Part shown: positions 10,316-21,487 of the stretch, piece after piece
Layout of the letters: each line of letters begins with the position of its first letter
Position numbering within the stretch: the first letter of the stretch is position 1
NCBI GenBank assembly: GCA_022559845.1
Contig: CM040123.1
Span: 296,348,642 to 296,412,641, forward strand
DNA: 64,000 bases
Direction: 5' to 3'
Source of the DNA: Amorphophallus konjac
Taxonomy: Eukaryota > Streptophyta > Magnoliopsida > Alismatales > Araceae
The notes under the pieces: model-generated
Databases searched by the model: none
Seen by the model: the letters and a program-made list of their open reading frames with translations, nothing else
Told to the model about the DNA's origin: nothing
Made by a program: the position numbers and the translations under genes

Positions 10316-12535
10316 TGAGTTATGATTTTGATGATTGTTGTGATTGTTAAGTTATGGTTTTGATGATAACTAAACTTAATGTGTGATTAAGTGATGATAA
10401 CTAAACTTGTGGTTAATTGCTCATGCTCCTGTTATCTATGTATGGCTGAGATGTGAAATGGCAACGGTTACATGGTCTTGATCCTTGGTTTGCATATGTT
10501 GGTTTTACAAGAGGCAAGAGGTTTCATAACCTCTTTAATGTGAACAAGCATGGTATTAACCCTGACTATCTTGCTTGCAGGATTAAACTCATGGCAGTCA
10601 CCTGATGAACCAAACATGTGGATACTCACCCTGCTCCTCTACAATCTAAAACAGGTGGTATATGTCATGTACTATCAAGAACCATTAGTAAGGCTCTTAC
10701 CCTGTTTTACACTTCCTGTTATTGAGTGTTCCATGAGGTTATTTCATGAATAATTTACTTGGGATGATTGAGTTTTGTCTCTTGATTCTTAGCCCAGAAC
10801 TTGACCCTTACCTCAGAACATGTGTGTTTCAAAGTGTTCATATGCACCTAGTTCATGAGGTTTCAAGCCCTTGCATAACTCGCCATCGTGCGTCCTCGCA
10901 CGCGGATCGACCTGCGCGGTCAGGTCTCGGAAGAAATTTTTGAATTCATGAATTCAGAAATGCTCAAATGGTTTAGACGTTTCAAATGCATAAACCAAGT
11001 GAATCCAATCCCAAAATGCATGGATTTGATATGGATATGAAGCCCTTGAATTATGGATATGTTTCTGTGGCCTAACACTTCATTTTTGCAGGTATGGATC
11101 ATTCCGGTCGACCAAGACCATAGGGCCGGTCGACCAGAATTGCCAGAACTGAAAAGATGGGATTTTTACAGGTTTCGGTCTACCGCCCCTAGGCGTCCGG
11201 TCGATCGGTTTTGCCAGAGATGAAAAATCAACCGACTGTAAAATTCTGTTTGACCGCCCCATGCCTTCCGGTTGACCGCCAACCCCGAGCCCCCTTTTGT
11301 TGACTTCGATTTCAAGCTCGTGGAGAGGAATCTTTCACCCATTTCTTTAATCCCACTGCCCCCAATCTAGGAGGGATTTGTGGATCTGGTCTGGGGGTTG
11401 TCCATGGACCATTCAAAGGTTATAAAACATCTCATTGGAGCCAATAACTCTAACCATCTAAGAGGGCTTCAAGGGAGATCAAAGAGGAAGGCTATCAAAG
11501 GAAGAAGAAGGCTGCTACAACCCTCCGTGAACAGTACTTCATCTAGCAACCTCTTCATCCATCTGAAGGTATTCAAGCTCCATCTGAAGCCAGCAATCTC
11601 AAAGGAAGAGAAGAAGCAAGCAAGGATCAAGGAGATCAAGGAAGTTGTCCAAGGAAGAAGGAACTGTTACTGTAGCTGTGAATAGTGATCCGTGATCAAC
11701 TCTTCATCCAAGAGCTGAAGATTCAAGGTCCATCTAAAGCGATCAACTTCCAATAAACCGAAGAAGCAAGTATCATTCAAAGATCATCAGCATACATTCA
11801 GGGGGAGCCAAATCAGGAGTTTTTCTCAACTGTGCCTTATTGTGCTTTGAGTTTCAGATTTGTGTTTCTTATAAACTGAAAACTTGTGTGTGTGTGGATC
11901 GTTCTAGATCCGTGTTTGTGTGTGGTTGTCGTGGTGTTCCATTCGTGCGAACGTAGGTCTTCCTAGATCTACGTGTGTGTGTGGTTTTATTCAGATCATA
12001 GTGTTTGTGTGTGGTGAGTGTTGCATCTGTCACAGCAAGTGTGTGTGTTGTTGATCCGCTTGTTGGATCGTGTTGGAAACCTCGTCTCCGTGTGTGTGTG
12101 TGTGTTGGGGTGCGTCCCCGTGTGTGTGTGCAGGCGTCGTCCAGCGTGTGTGGTTGGAGCGTCGTCTCCATTTGGGGGATTTATCCCCGAGTGAAGCCTC
12201 ACCGAGTTTGGTGAGGGGTGGACGTAGGATTGCCGTCGTTGCATCCGAACCACCTTAAAAACTGCTGTGCACTATGGTTTGAATTGTGTGGTTTGGTCCT
12301 TTTCTCTACCTCCATTCTACGTGAGTGTTAGTGTGCTTTGTTGTTCAGGTTTTATTCTTGTTCATCTTGCATAATCCATCTCATCACTAATTAGTTTTTG
12401 ATAAATCCAACTTGTGATTGAGTAGATTTGAATCTCTTAACTAACATTCTATCACATATTTCAAATAGACCAAAAGTTTTCGTAAAATTTGTTATCACCC
12501 AATTCACCACCCCTCTTGGGTGTCATTGATCGCGG
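10316..12535 (+). mobile_element. Copia (Sirevirus-like) LTR inserted in the CACTA array
   Basis: Begins TGTTGAGTTATG. A plausible TATA-like TTATAAAAC at about 11420 is followed by a purine-rich leader. GT-rich sequence follows, then the block GTGAAGCCTCACCGAG, GGGGTGGACGTAGG and GAACCACCTTAAAA (12190-12260). The Sirevirus LTR at 51660-51735 has the same block. The 3' end near TTCACCACCCCTCTTGGGTG resembles the usual copia LTR end. No internal domain follows. The 101-codon ORF at 11380-11685 lies in the leader part and is not credible as a gene. Confidence 0.7.
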
Positions 12536-13318
12536 GACTTCAATCTAAGTGATGTGTGGAAGGATAGGATATAGAGGGGTGGTGAATATATCCCCCAATT
12601 ACAACCTATGCCAAAATTAAAATAAAAAATATGGCGCTACCCAATTTTAAAACATAATGAACAATATGTTAACAAGAGTTTGCGTAGAACATATGTCGAA
12701 CACTTATACACTTAATCTAATGTCTCCGTTGACACCTATTTTTCACCCTTAAGAGGGTATATGCCACCAATAGCAGTCTATTTGTTAGCCTTATGTGTGT
12801 ATTTGTCGTCCTTAGCTTCTTCTGCTGGCGGGTAAACACAAGTGGACTTCCCCTTCATGCAGCTTCAACACTTCACACATATTCAGTGCTACAACCTATT
12901 TTTCACCGGTAGAGAGCTATTTGTCAGCCTTACCTCCCTATTTGTCACCACTAATGAGTCATTTGTCTGCCTTATCTTCCTGCCTTCCCTTGTATGAATC
13001 TTAATAGATTTGTTCATCATTTCTAAAGAATTCAGACTTTGACTGCACAGACTTGGGTTGACCACTGTCTTAGCTCCATTGACTATGCGTTGACTATGTT
13101 ACCACGTTGACTTTTCTCGTTTCTTGAGAAAATAATTGGCTTTCAGCCTGTTCTATGTGCAACTGTCAACCTGTTGTTCGTACAATTTAGAAGTAAACTA
13201 TACGCATAAAATCATTATAGCTTCATGGATGATTCTACATCAACAAAACACATTGACTATCCACATGAAGAGTATACATGAATCTAAATTTTGACAGCAT
13301 CAAAACATGGAGCCGAAA
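12536..13318 (-). mobile_element. Second copia-type LTR fragment in opposite orientation
   Basis: On the - strand this starts TGTTTCGGCTCCATG at 13318 and ends with ATATATTCACCACCCCTC and ATATCCTATCC, a typical plant copia LTR 3' end, at about 12560-12600. It is joined tail to tail with the + strand LTR, so both LTR starts point outward. It carries a first cluster of the TATTTGTCACCCTTA-like motif (12740-12965). The array flank reads cta on both sides of the whole insertion (10313-10315 and 13319-13321). Confidence 0.6.
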
Positions 13319-14173
13319 CACTAAGGATTTAAATAAACATACGCACAGCAGTTGGTGGGGGCGGTGCACTCTATGTACCTGGTGCATATATCTAATTCCT
13401 CGTAAGCAAAACAAAGTGCTAAGTCACTACTCATTCATGAACGATCTTAAATAAACATATCTGCAGTAGCTGGTGGGGTCGGTGTACTCTGTGTACCTGG
13501 TGCAGAGACATAAACTATCATTACCAAAACGAAGTGCATATTCACTACTCATTTATCTAAGAATTTAAATAAACAGACCCACAGCAGGTGGTATATTGGG
13601 CGCTGTGCTCTGTGTACTTGGTGCAGAGACATAAAATATCATTACCAAAACAAAGTGCATATTCACTACTCATTTATCTAATAATTTAAATAAACAGACC
13701 CACATCAGGTGGTGGGGGCGGTGTACTCTATGTACCTAGTGCCATAAACACAAACTATCATTACCAAACGAAGTGCATATTCACTACTCATTTATCTAAG
13801 AATTTAAATAAACATACCAATAGCAGGTAGTGGGGTCGGTGTACTCTATGTAGCTGGCGCAGAGACATAAACTATCATTACCAAAATGAAGTGCATATTC
13901 ACTACTCATTTATCTAAGAATTTAAATAAACAGACCCGCAGCAGGTGGTGGCGGCGGTGTACTGTGTAGCTGATGCAGAGACATAAAATATCATTAACAA
14001 AACAAAGTGCATATATTCACTACTCATTTATCTAAGAATTTAAATAAACAGACCCGTAGCAGGTGGTGGAGGCGGTGTATGCTGTATACTTGGTGCAGAG
14101 ACATAAAATATCGTGAGCAAAACAAAGTGCATATATTCACTACTCATTTATCTAAGAATTTAAATAAGTATAC
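13319..14173 (-). repeat. Tandem ~117-bp intron/mini-exon units (right part of split array)
   Basis: Seven units with exon-like cores near 13345, 13463, 13578, 13698, 13818, 13935 and 14055 (spacing 115-120 bp). Donors on the - strand read GTATGT or GTCTGT, and acceptors resemble CACCAG or CACCAAG. The best-preserved core (13460-13495) is 36 nt and would encode TQSTPTPPATA in phase with the start exon. Several cores have a lost splice base or a stop. Confidence 0.8.
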
Positions 14174-14231
14174 CGGTAGAACCCCTCCCAGAACCACCAC
14201 TCCTCGAAGATCCGGTACGACCTCGAACCAT

Positions 14232-14413
14232 CTAATTATTGACAACAAGAATAGTAGTGCATATTAGTCCACAACTAAGTACGAGGAGAGGTGGCAATTA
14301 ATAATGATAAGAAGTGCATATATGTTAAGTTTCTTAAAAAATATTCAATCATTATCTATTTCATCTTCAAATGCTGAAGATATATCAAACTCAGCCTCAT
14401 CTTCGTCATCTTC
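14232..14413. other. Spacer between the two CACTA genes
   Basis: AT-rich spacer of under 200 bp between the start of the second gene and the stop of the transposase gene. It probably holds the second gene's leader and the transposase 3' UTR. No clear element is visible. Confidence 0.4.
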
Positions 14414-17400
14414 CTAGTTCTCACTAGATTCATACTCTTCCTCCTCAGAGGACTCCTCCTGCCCAACAATTGCTTCATTTAACTCAGTTGGATCGACTTC
14501 TTCCACTTCGTCCTCTATAGACAACCGAAGTGGCTCATCAGATTCGATCAGATGAAGATTAGAAGCAACCAACTTTGTAGTGTCACCCTCGTCTGATTGA
14601 AAAAATTTGGCACTAGAATCCTCTGAGACAGCTTCAATCAGATCTAACTCATCATTAGGCACAAGCCTTGGTTTTACCCTACAAACTGCCCACCAATCTT
14701 TATTCTTGGACGATGAATAACTTGAATAATACACTTGCTGGGCTTGTGCGGCCAAAATGAACGGCTTATAGGTATTCAATTTTGATCTATGTTTGACATC
14801 GACAAGCCCATATATTGCGTCATTTCGAACTGAATGAGGATCAAACCAATGACACTTAACAAGGAATATATGCTTGTCTTGTCCGAGATACTGTAATTCT
14901 ATGACCTTCTCAAGAATACCATAGTAATCAAGATCATTTTCATTGTATGTACTACCTTTCATGCATATGTCGCTATTCATCGTAGACTTATTTCGTCCAT
15001 AATCTTTGGTGTGAAATCTATAACCATTCACAAAAAATCCTGGATAGGCATGCGCGACCTTCGAAGGTCCATAACTTATCACCCGGACTCTTTCATCAGT
15101 AACATAACCTTCTTCAACCGATGAATATAAACCATGTTACTTTTCTTTTGATACGTGCATACACCTCAAGCTTTGTGGAATTGGTAGATTGACACTTACT
15201 TGACCTTTAAGCCATCTGGCAAAAGATCTCTCTCATTCATTTTGAACCTCCATCTCGTTGAGGTGTGGACATTGAGTAATTAATTCTGAATCAAATTACC
15301 TGCAATGATGAACGCAACATCAACGTAAATGGGAGGAAGAACGTCAAGATGCTTATAAATTTTCGGGAGCTGCGGAGTTGATGACTTACTCAACATAAGG
15401 TTCAATCTCAACACAGTTCAGGAGAACATATATCTCTACGGCCAACAACTCTCTGTCCTCTAATATGCGATTCGAACAACGTCCGAATGCACGTCCTGGA
15501 TACTTAAATAGGGACAATCGGTCGGACGGACCCACCTCTCCTCCATCATCATTACGTGGAGGTCGATTGCAGCGAGTTTGAATTTCGGGTTCGAAGTACA
15601 TCGAACAGAAGTTCAAAATTTCTCTAATAATATACGCCCCGGTAATCGAACCCTCTACTTTAGCCTTGTTACGGACCTTCATTTTCAGGTCATGCATACA
15701 CTTATGACAACAAATCATATGACAATGACATACAGTGACAATGACAGACACATGTAAGTACTGTCAAATAATCAATAAACACATACTGATTACCTCTCAA
15801 ATGGATACATCCATCGAAATTGTATCGGTCCTCCAACTTTGGCCTCGTATGGCAAATGGATAATCAGGTGCTCTATGGAATCGAAGAACGCAGGGGGAAA
15901 TATCTTCTCCAACTTGCATATCGTCATGACCACATTCTGTTCCATAGTTTGCACGTCCCCAAGTTTGAGTTTTGATGCACATAGAATCTTGAAAAACTGA
16001 CTCAACTCAGTCAATGCTCCCCATATAGGCTTTGACAATATGCCACGGAATGTAATAGGCAGAAGTCTCTCCATGAACACATGGCCGTCATGACTTTTCA
16101 ATCCATATATTTTTCCCTCATTGACATTCACACAACGGGCTATGTTAGACACATATCCATCAGGGAATCTTAATTGCTTCAGCCACAGGCACAGTTCATT
16201 GATCTGTGTATCTTTTAACACGTAAGCTGCTTTAGGTTACACAACTTTGCCCTGTACTTGCCGCAATTCCAACTCTGGTCGTTTGCAAAGTATCTTCAAG
16301 TCCGCTCGCGCCTTGGCATTGTCCTTTGTTTTGGCTTTCATGTTCATGATGGTGCTGAACACATTATCAAAAATATTCTTCTCAACATGCATGACGTCCA
16401 GGTTGTGCCGTATCAAAAGGGCTGACCAGTAAGGCAATTCCCAGAAGATACTTTTTCTTCACCTAATTGTGTTCCTCTCCAAATCCACGAAGATGTCGTG
16501 TACTACCCGACAATTGCACTATATCTGGTAAGTTTTGCACCTCTAATGCCATTTGTCGACCAGACACATGTTCCAAGTCTGCTTCATCCATTTCAACTAT
16601 GTTCTTAATGAATGAGTCCTTTTGCCTTCCGAAAGGATGGTCATTTGGTAGAAACCATCGATGACAATCGAACCAGCATGATTTCTTACCATATTTCAGG
16701 ACAAAAGATTTGGTATCAGCGATACAGTAAGGACATGCCAACCTCCCGTGTGTGCTCCATCCAGATAGCATTCCATATGCAGGGAAGTCACTTATTGTCC
16801 ACATCAATACAGCCTTCATAGTGAAATTTTATTTTCTGTACGCATCATAAGTAACAACTCCATCATTCCATAATCTTTTCAACTCATCAATCAGTGGCCT
16901 GAGATATATGTCCAAATTATTTCTTGGATTTTTTGGACCTGGAATCACCAAAGTTAAGAAAAGGTTCTCTCGCTTCATGCACATGCCCGACGGAAGGTTG
17001 TACGGCGTCATGAATACTGGCCAACATGAGTAAGACGCCACTGAACCTCCAAATGGGTTGAAGCCGTTTGTGCATAAACCTAACCTAACATTGCGTGGCT
17101 CGTGAGCAAAAGCAGTATACGTACGATTGAAATGAGCCCAGGCTTCACCGTCGACGGGATGACTGATTATATCATCTACATGACCTACTCTCTCCGTGTG
17201 CCATATCATATGCCGAGCTATCTTTGATGACATATACATGCGCTGCAATCTGAGCGTGAGAGGGAAGTATTGTAGTGACTTGTAAGGCACATCCTTCTGC
17301 TTTGAATTGTCCCCTCTCTTAGGTTTAAATCTATCATGCTGACAAATATCACATGATCTTTTATCTACATTATCTTCATAATATAGCATACAGTGATTAG

Positions 17401-18046
17401 GGCATGCATCTATTTTTTAGTATTCAAGCCCTAACTCATTGACCATCTTCTTTGCACATTAAAAATTTTCAGGCAGCTTCTCATCTCGAGGCAGCATACT
17501 CTTGATAAGGAGGAGCATACGGTCAAAACAACTCTCACTAAGGTGAAATTTGGATTTCAAATTCAACAACTGTGAGACAGCAGACAACCGAGTGTAATTT
17601 TCACAACCATCCCATAGCGGCTCATCAGCATCCTGAAGTAACTGATAAAATCTTTCAGTCGACTTGTTTGGTGGTTCTTCGTTGTACACGTGTTCCCCTT
17701 ATACATTAAAGTTAAGGCCAACATCATCGAGTACCATGTCTGCATAGGTACTTGTGCTTACAACATTGCCAGGCTCATACGACCAGAACTCCTCACCATG
17801 ACACACCCAATTCATATAATCGTTCGTGAACCCTTTCCTGTATAAATGAGCTTGCACATCCCACAGCGAATGAAATCTCTTATTTTTACAACGTAAACAA
17901 GGGCATCAAATGTTACCACACTGGTCCACTGCTATTGAATGCCCCAATACAAACTAAATAAAACTATCAACTCCATCCTTAAACTCCTCTGATACCACTC
18001 CGTCAACTACTCTGCGATTCATCCATGAACGATCAATTCTAGCCAT
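14414..18046 (-). pseudogene. CACTA transposase, TNP2 type
   Basis: Would cut and paste the element by DDE chemistry. The start codon is complement(18044-18046): MARIDRSWMNRR, the transposase-associated zinc domain with CPCLRCKNKRF. Transposase_21 follows (about 17390-16460): RHMIWHTERVGHVDDI, GLCTNGFNPFG, DIYLRPLIDELKRLW, LSGWSTHGRLACPYC and HNLDVMHVEKNIFDNV. DUF4218 comes next (16220-15390): LKSHDGHVFMERLLP, HLPYEAKVGGPIQFRWMYPF and, after an intron with donor at 15795, EGSITGAYIIREILNFCSMY and PGRAFG. DUF4216 (15100-14800) has MISYGPSKVAHAYPGF and LVKCHWFDPHS. The tail is acidic (EEVDPTELNEAI). Stops occur early (near 17955 and 17910) and near 17460. The usually invariant Asp of the DGFNPF motif is Asn here, so it is probably inactive. 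Confidence 0.9.
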
Positions 18047-18930
18047 ATTTACCTAACATATTAAAAAATCATATCAATATGTCTTATCACTACATCTAAG
18101 AAAATATCGTGTACATCTCCCCTAAATATTGACTATTTTTCACACTTGTACATCCTGTTTGGTCACATATACATTCATATCCACATCCACTTTCACTTCC
18201 ATATTCACACACCGTGGTTGACATCGACATCATCTTCTGGAAAAAAATCATTAACATACTGGCATTCACATACACATTTTCTTACATATCGACATCCACA
18301 CCTGTCTTCCAATTTAATTCACATCCAAGCATAATAATCACATATATCATAACAATAGTCTTGAAGGGGCAAAAATGAAAAAAGGGTCATATCCACATTT
18401 ACGCACACACATTTATACCCACATCCCTCTTCCCACCCTCCCAATACTATTGTAGCTTAGAATTTCATCTGATGTTGTAAGAGTACAGCAAGTGATAAGG
18501 AGAAAAGGTTCGTCTTGTAAATCAGGCATGAAGGTTAAAATTCTCAAAGGAGCAGTTGGTTTACTTAAAAGTAATCTATATGCAACTCTTGAGTACATAT
18601 TGACCATTTGGAGATAATATGTACTCAAGAAGGGGGGCCAACGGGAGAGGGAGAGAGGGGAATACCTGTGATGGGGGGGTGTCCACCAGAAAGAATTTGA
18701 CCGCCGCCGCTGCCGGAGATCACCTCCGGCTACCCTCGCCACTCCACCGCCCCCGGGTAAGAGATTGAGAGGCGGGTGCGATCGTGAGAGAGGAAAGGGA
18801 TGCAGTGGTTGAAGGAGGAGGAAGGAGGAAGAACTAAGGAGATCAGGAGGGGGGTCGTCTGCCTGTTCTTGTCTCTTTTTATTTGGCACCATATTTTCAT
18901 TTGGCACCATGTCTTCATTTATTCATTCGT
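18047..18930 (-). other. Upstream/subterminal region of the CACTA element
   Basis: 18120-18320 is dense in CATATCCACATCC / CACTTCCATATTCACA-like words, which resemble subterminal repeats. 18640-18840 is a GC-rich, purine-rich block with GCCGCCGCTGCCGG, typical of a transcribed CACTA 5' leader on the - strand. ORFs up to 165 codons at 18413-18910 have no recognisable domain and I treat them as chance. No CACTA terminus was found. Confidence 0.45.
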
Positions 18931-19061
18931 GATTTTTTGCCATTCATTCATTTCTTCCTATAAAAGGATAAAATCTCCCTCAGTAAAAATATCATTAGAT
19001 CTACAAAAATTATTATTTAATATTTTGAGATCTATAATTTAGAAATTTTCATCTTTTTTTT
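18931..19061. other. AT-rich stretch, nothing recognised
   Basis: Short AT-rich stretch with a CATTCATTCATTTC run. I see no gene or site in it. Confidence 0.4.
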
Positions 19062-20640
19062 ATGGCCGATAAGTCGATTCCTATAAAAAGAAGAGAGAGC
19101 GTGTTGAAAAGCCTAGCTACCTTGAAAGCAGGGTTTGTGGTCTCGACCGACCCGCCTGTCCCGGTCACGGCCCGGGATGGGCCGGTGCATATTCGCTCCG
19201 TGTCGGTCCATCTCGTAAAATTTTATAATAAAAAATAATATTTATATATAATATATATAAATAAAATATTAAAATAATGAAGCGTCAGCCTCACGACCCA
19301 CGACCCGGGCGTCCCGCCCCCACTTGGGTGGGGTCGGGGCATGGGCGGGTTGAGACATCCTGGAGCGGGATGTCAAACCCTACTTGACCGATAAGTCGAT
19401 TCCTATAAAGGGAAGAGACGGCGTGTTGAAAAGTCTAGCTACCATGAAAGGCCCACATCAGGATGCAAAAAGATACTCAGAGGCGTATCGGTCACATGTT
19501 GACCATTTCCTTATTATTCCGTGCCCCCGTCAAACTCATGTGTTTTGAATTTATCGTCACGAAAATTATTCATTTTCGGGAGCTAAGGCTCCTCGCGGGG
19601 AATGCCACGTGGAAGAACTCAGGTGCCATAATCAAATATCATTGTATCTTTTATCAGTTTTACTCACGATAGGGCGTGCCAATCACTTGTGTGTGATAAT
19701 GTGTTCAGGTTCAAAGACTGGAATGGTCTGGACTAACTGAATGTGTGCTCCTTCTGTTCACTAAGCAGACGATGGTGGGCATCGGGTCAGGACTGGCGAC
19801 CCGCCATGCCATGAAGGTCAATCACGGCGATAAGAGGGGAAAACGTTTGATTAATCACCAAGCAATGGGCCTGAATGGCCGATAAGTCGATTCCTATAAA
19901 AGGAAGAGACAACGTGTTCAAAAGCCTAGCTACCTTGAAAGGCCCACATCGGGGTGCGAAAAGGTACTCAGAGGTGTATGAGTCACATGTTGACCATTTC
20001 CTTATTGCTCCGCTCCCCCGTCAAACTCATGTGTTTTGAATTTACCGTCATGAAAATTATTCATTTTCGGGAGCTGGGGCTCCTCGCGGGGAATGCCACG
20101 TGGAAGCACTTAGGTGCCATAATCAAATATCATTGTATCTTTTATCAGTTTTACTCACGATAGGGCGTGCCAATCAATTATGTGTGACAATGTGTTCAGG
20201 TTCCAAGACTGGAATGGTCTAGACTAACCGAAGGTGCGCTCCTTCTGATCACTAAGCAGATGATGGTGGGCATCGGGTCGGGACTCGCGACCCGCCGTGC
20301 CATACATTGAAGATCACGACGATAAGAGGGGAAAACATTTGATTAATCACCAAGCAATGGGCCTGCATGACCGAGAAGTCGATTCCAATAAAAGGAAGAG
20401 ACAGCGTGTTGAAAAGCCTAGCTACCTTGAAAGACCCACATCGGGGTGCGAAAAGGTACTCAGAGGCGTATAGGTCACATGTTGACCATTTCCTTATTGC
20501 TCCGTGCCCCCGTCAAACTCATGTGTTTTGAATTTACCGTCACGAAAATTATTCATTTTCGGGATCTAGGGCTCCTCGCGGGGAATGACACGTGGAAGCA
20601 CTCAGGTGCCATAATCAACGTCGGCCTTGAGTCACGTGCA
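19062..20640 (+). repeat. 491-bp tandem repeat, three units plus partial
   Basis: Units begin at CCGATAAGTCGATTCC: 19388, 19879 and 20371 (spacing 491 and 492 bp), with a truncated copy at 19066 cut after AGCTACCTTGAAAG. The third unit stops early at about 20620. Each unit contains CCTATAAAAGGAAGAG, AGCCTAGCTACCTTGAAAG, CCCACATCGGGGTGCG and GATAAGAGGGGAAAAC. A 69-codon ORF recurs in each unit (MLTISLL, VKLMCFEF), but it repeats only because the DNA does. A G/C-rich block with GACCCGGGCGTCCCGCC separates the partial from the full units (19140-19380). A related block follows the array (20640-20710). Origin unknown. Confidence 0.85.
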
Positions 20641-21487
20641 CATCATTCGGGGCAGGTGTGGCCATCCCTGCCGAACCGGTCGTCCCGGCCACGGCTCGAG
20701 ACTGGATTGGACATTACATACCGATACGAAAATTATAATATATATATATATATATAATAGAATAAACAAATTGAAATGACATGTTGTATCATTTCATTTA
20801 TTGTTCTGTCGTTTGAATGGGTTTCTCCGGGTTCGAATCTTAGCTTCAGCTTAAGGTTTCCTTAAGTTTTTTTAATATAACTTATTTAAAAATGTAAATG
20901 AAAACACAGTAGAACGTTGTTTTTAACCCGGCACCTAACGATTAACAGCGATACACTGACGTCCAGTTATTTGTTACTCCAGTTGAGCATTTGTCACCCA
21001 CACTCACCTAATTGTCACCACTAAAGTCCACAAGACGTCGCCGTTACTCTTACACTGCCTTGAAAGCCGCGCGTCAGCCTTGTCTCTATTGAGCCCTATT
21101 TGTCACCGTTAGCAGGGTATTTTTCACCCTCGCTAATGCATTTGTCACCCGTGTAGACACATTTGTCGCCCTTAAGCTCCAAACTACCACGTGGAAAATG
21201 AGACACGTCGGCCACGCGTGGCTATTGTTCTCGTATTGCCGCCGATCCAACGCCGCAGGCCACATCAACTGAAATGATGATGCCGAACTCGATCCTCGAA
21301 ATTAAAATCCCCAATTACTTATTTACCCTTCCCACGATGTCTTGGCTCTTACGCAACCTACCAGAAGCCAATTCGTCTCTCCATCGTGCTCAGCGTCTCG
21401 TCTTCCTCGCGGTGCTATTTGCGACAACTCCGTCATTTGCTATTCGAGCACTCCTGAATTGCGAGCTCTCTTTCATCACTGACAGCC
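20641..21487. other. Non-coding spacer with (AT)n tract and TTTGTCACCC motif cluster
   Basis: Contains a TATATATA microsatellite (about 20731-20755) and a GGTTCGAATC word (20828-20840). At 20970-21175 there is a cluster of ATTTGTCACCC-like repeats. ORFs here have no domain. The 21275-21487 stretch leads into the Ulp1-type gene and may be its 5' leader. Confidence 0.5.
20970..21180 (+). repeat. TATTTGTCACCCTTA-like motif cluster, left of the Ulp1 gene
   Basis: At least seven spaced copies of ATTTGTCACC or close variants (TATTTTTCACCC, ATTTGTCGCCCTTA). More occur in intron 1 of the Ulp1-type gene (21665-21835). The same word recurs at 12740-12965, and at 24905-25660 in both orientations. Confidence 0.65.

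Larger units (their letters stand above)
8769..14231 (-). pseudogene. CACTA second gene (TNPA/Transposase_24-like), multi-exon
   Basis: Read on the - strand. The start exon at 14174-14231 gives MVRGRTGSSRSGG and ends in phase 1 at a GTATAC donor. Then follow many ~36-nt exon-like units (separate entry). The exon 9710-9845 begins after an AACAG acceptor and keeps the phase (TSGTPPVIVGSS). Exon 9489-9618 joins it without frame loss and reads DKVEPSEASRF then DICDLLYDEF. An exon ending at 9078 contains HWEVLCDRW and HTSGSVSFA, the conserved Trp/Cys and HT.GS.SF signature of plant Transposase_24-like proteins, with one TAG stop. Exon 8898-8953 reads KKGTDQYVSERARTIV, and the next exon (8769-8803, QSYDRHMTEKYG) is cut by the LTR. 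These proteins bind subterminal repeats in better-known elements; that role is inferred here. Exon borders rest on consensus splice sites seen by eye. Confidence 0.75.
8769..18930 (-). mobile_element. CACTA (En/Spm) DNA transposon, nested and decayed
   Basis: Holds both genes usual for the superfamily on the - strand: a TNP2-type transposase (14414-18046) and a downstream multi-exon gene with a Transposase_24-like domain (8769-14231). The left side is cut by LTR sequence at 8768. Copia-type LTR sequence (10316-13318) is inserted within the second gene. I could not find the CACTA terminal inverted repeat at the right side. The boundary near 18.9 kb is a guess based on a GC-rich purine leader-like tract (18640-18840) and two TGGTGCCAAAT repeats (18890-18915). 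Confidence 0.78.

Noticed and set aside
11380..11685. 101-codon Lys/Arg-rich ORF
   Set aside because: Sits in the purine-rich leader of a copia-type LTR; the equivalent region in the Sirevirus LTR gives similar basic ORFs by composition.
18413..18910. 165-codon - strand ORF with a short Pro/Ser-rich N-terminus
   Set aside because: Overlaps the GC-rich leader-like tract of the CACTA element, with no recognisable domain.
19388..20640. Possible snRNA genes suggested by CCCACATCG in each 491-bp unit
   Set aside because: The TATA-like box lies upstream, not at the required distance downstream, and no snRNA sequence follows.
20828..20840. GGTTCGAATC, like a tRNA B box (possible SINE)
   Set aside because: No A box at the right distance, no tRNA fold and no clear SINE tail or target duplication.
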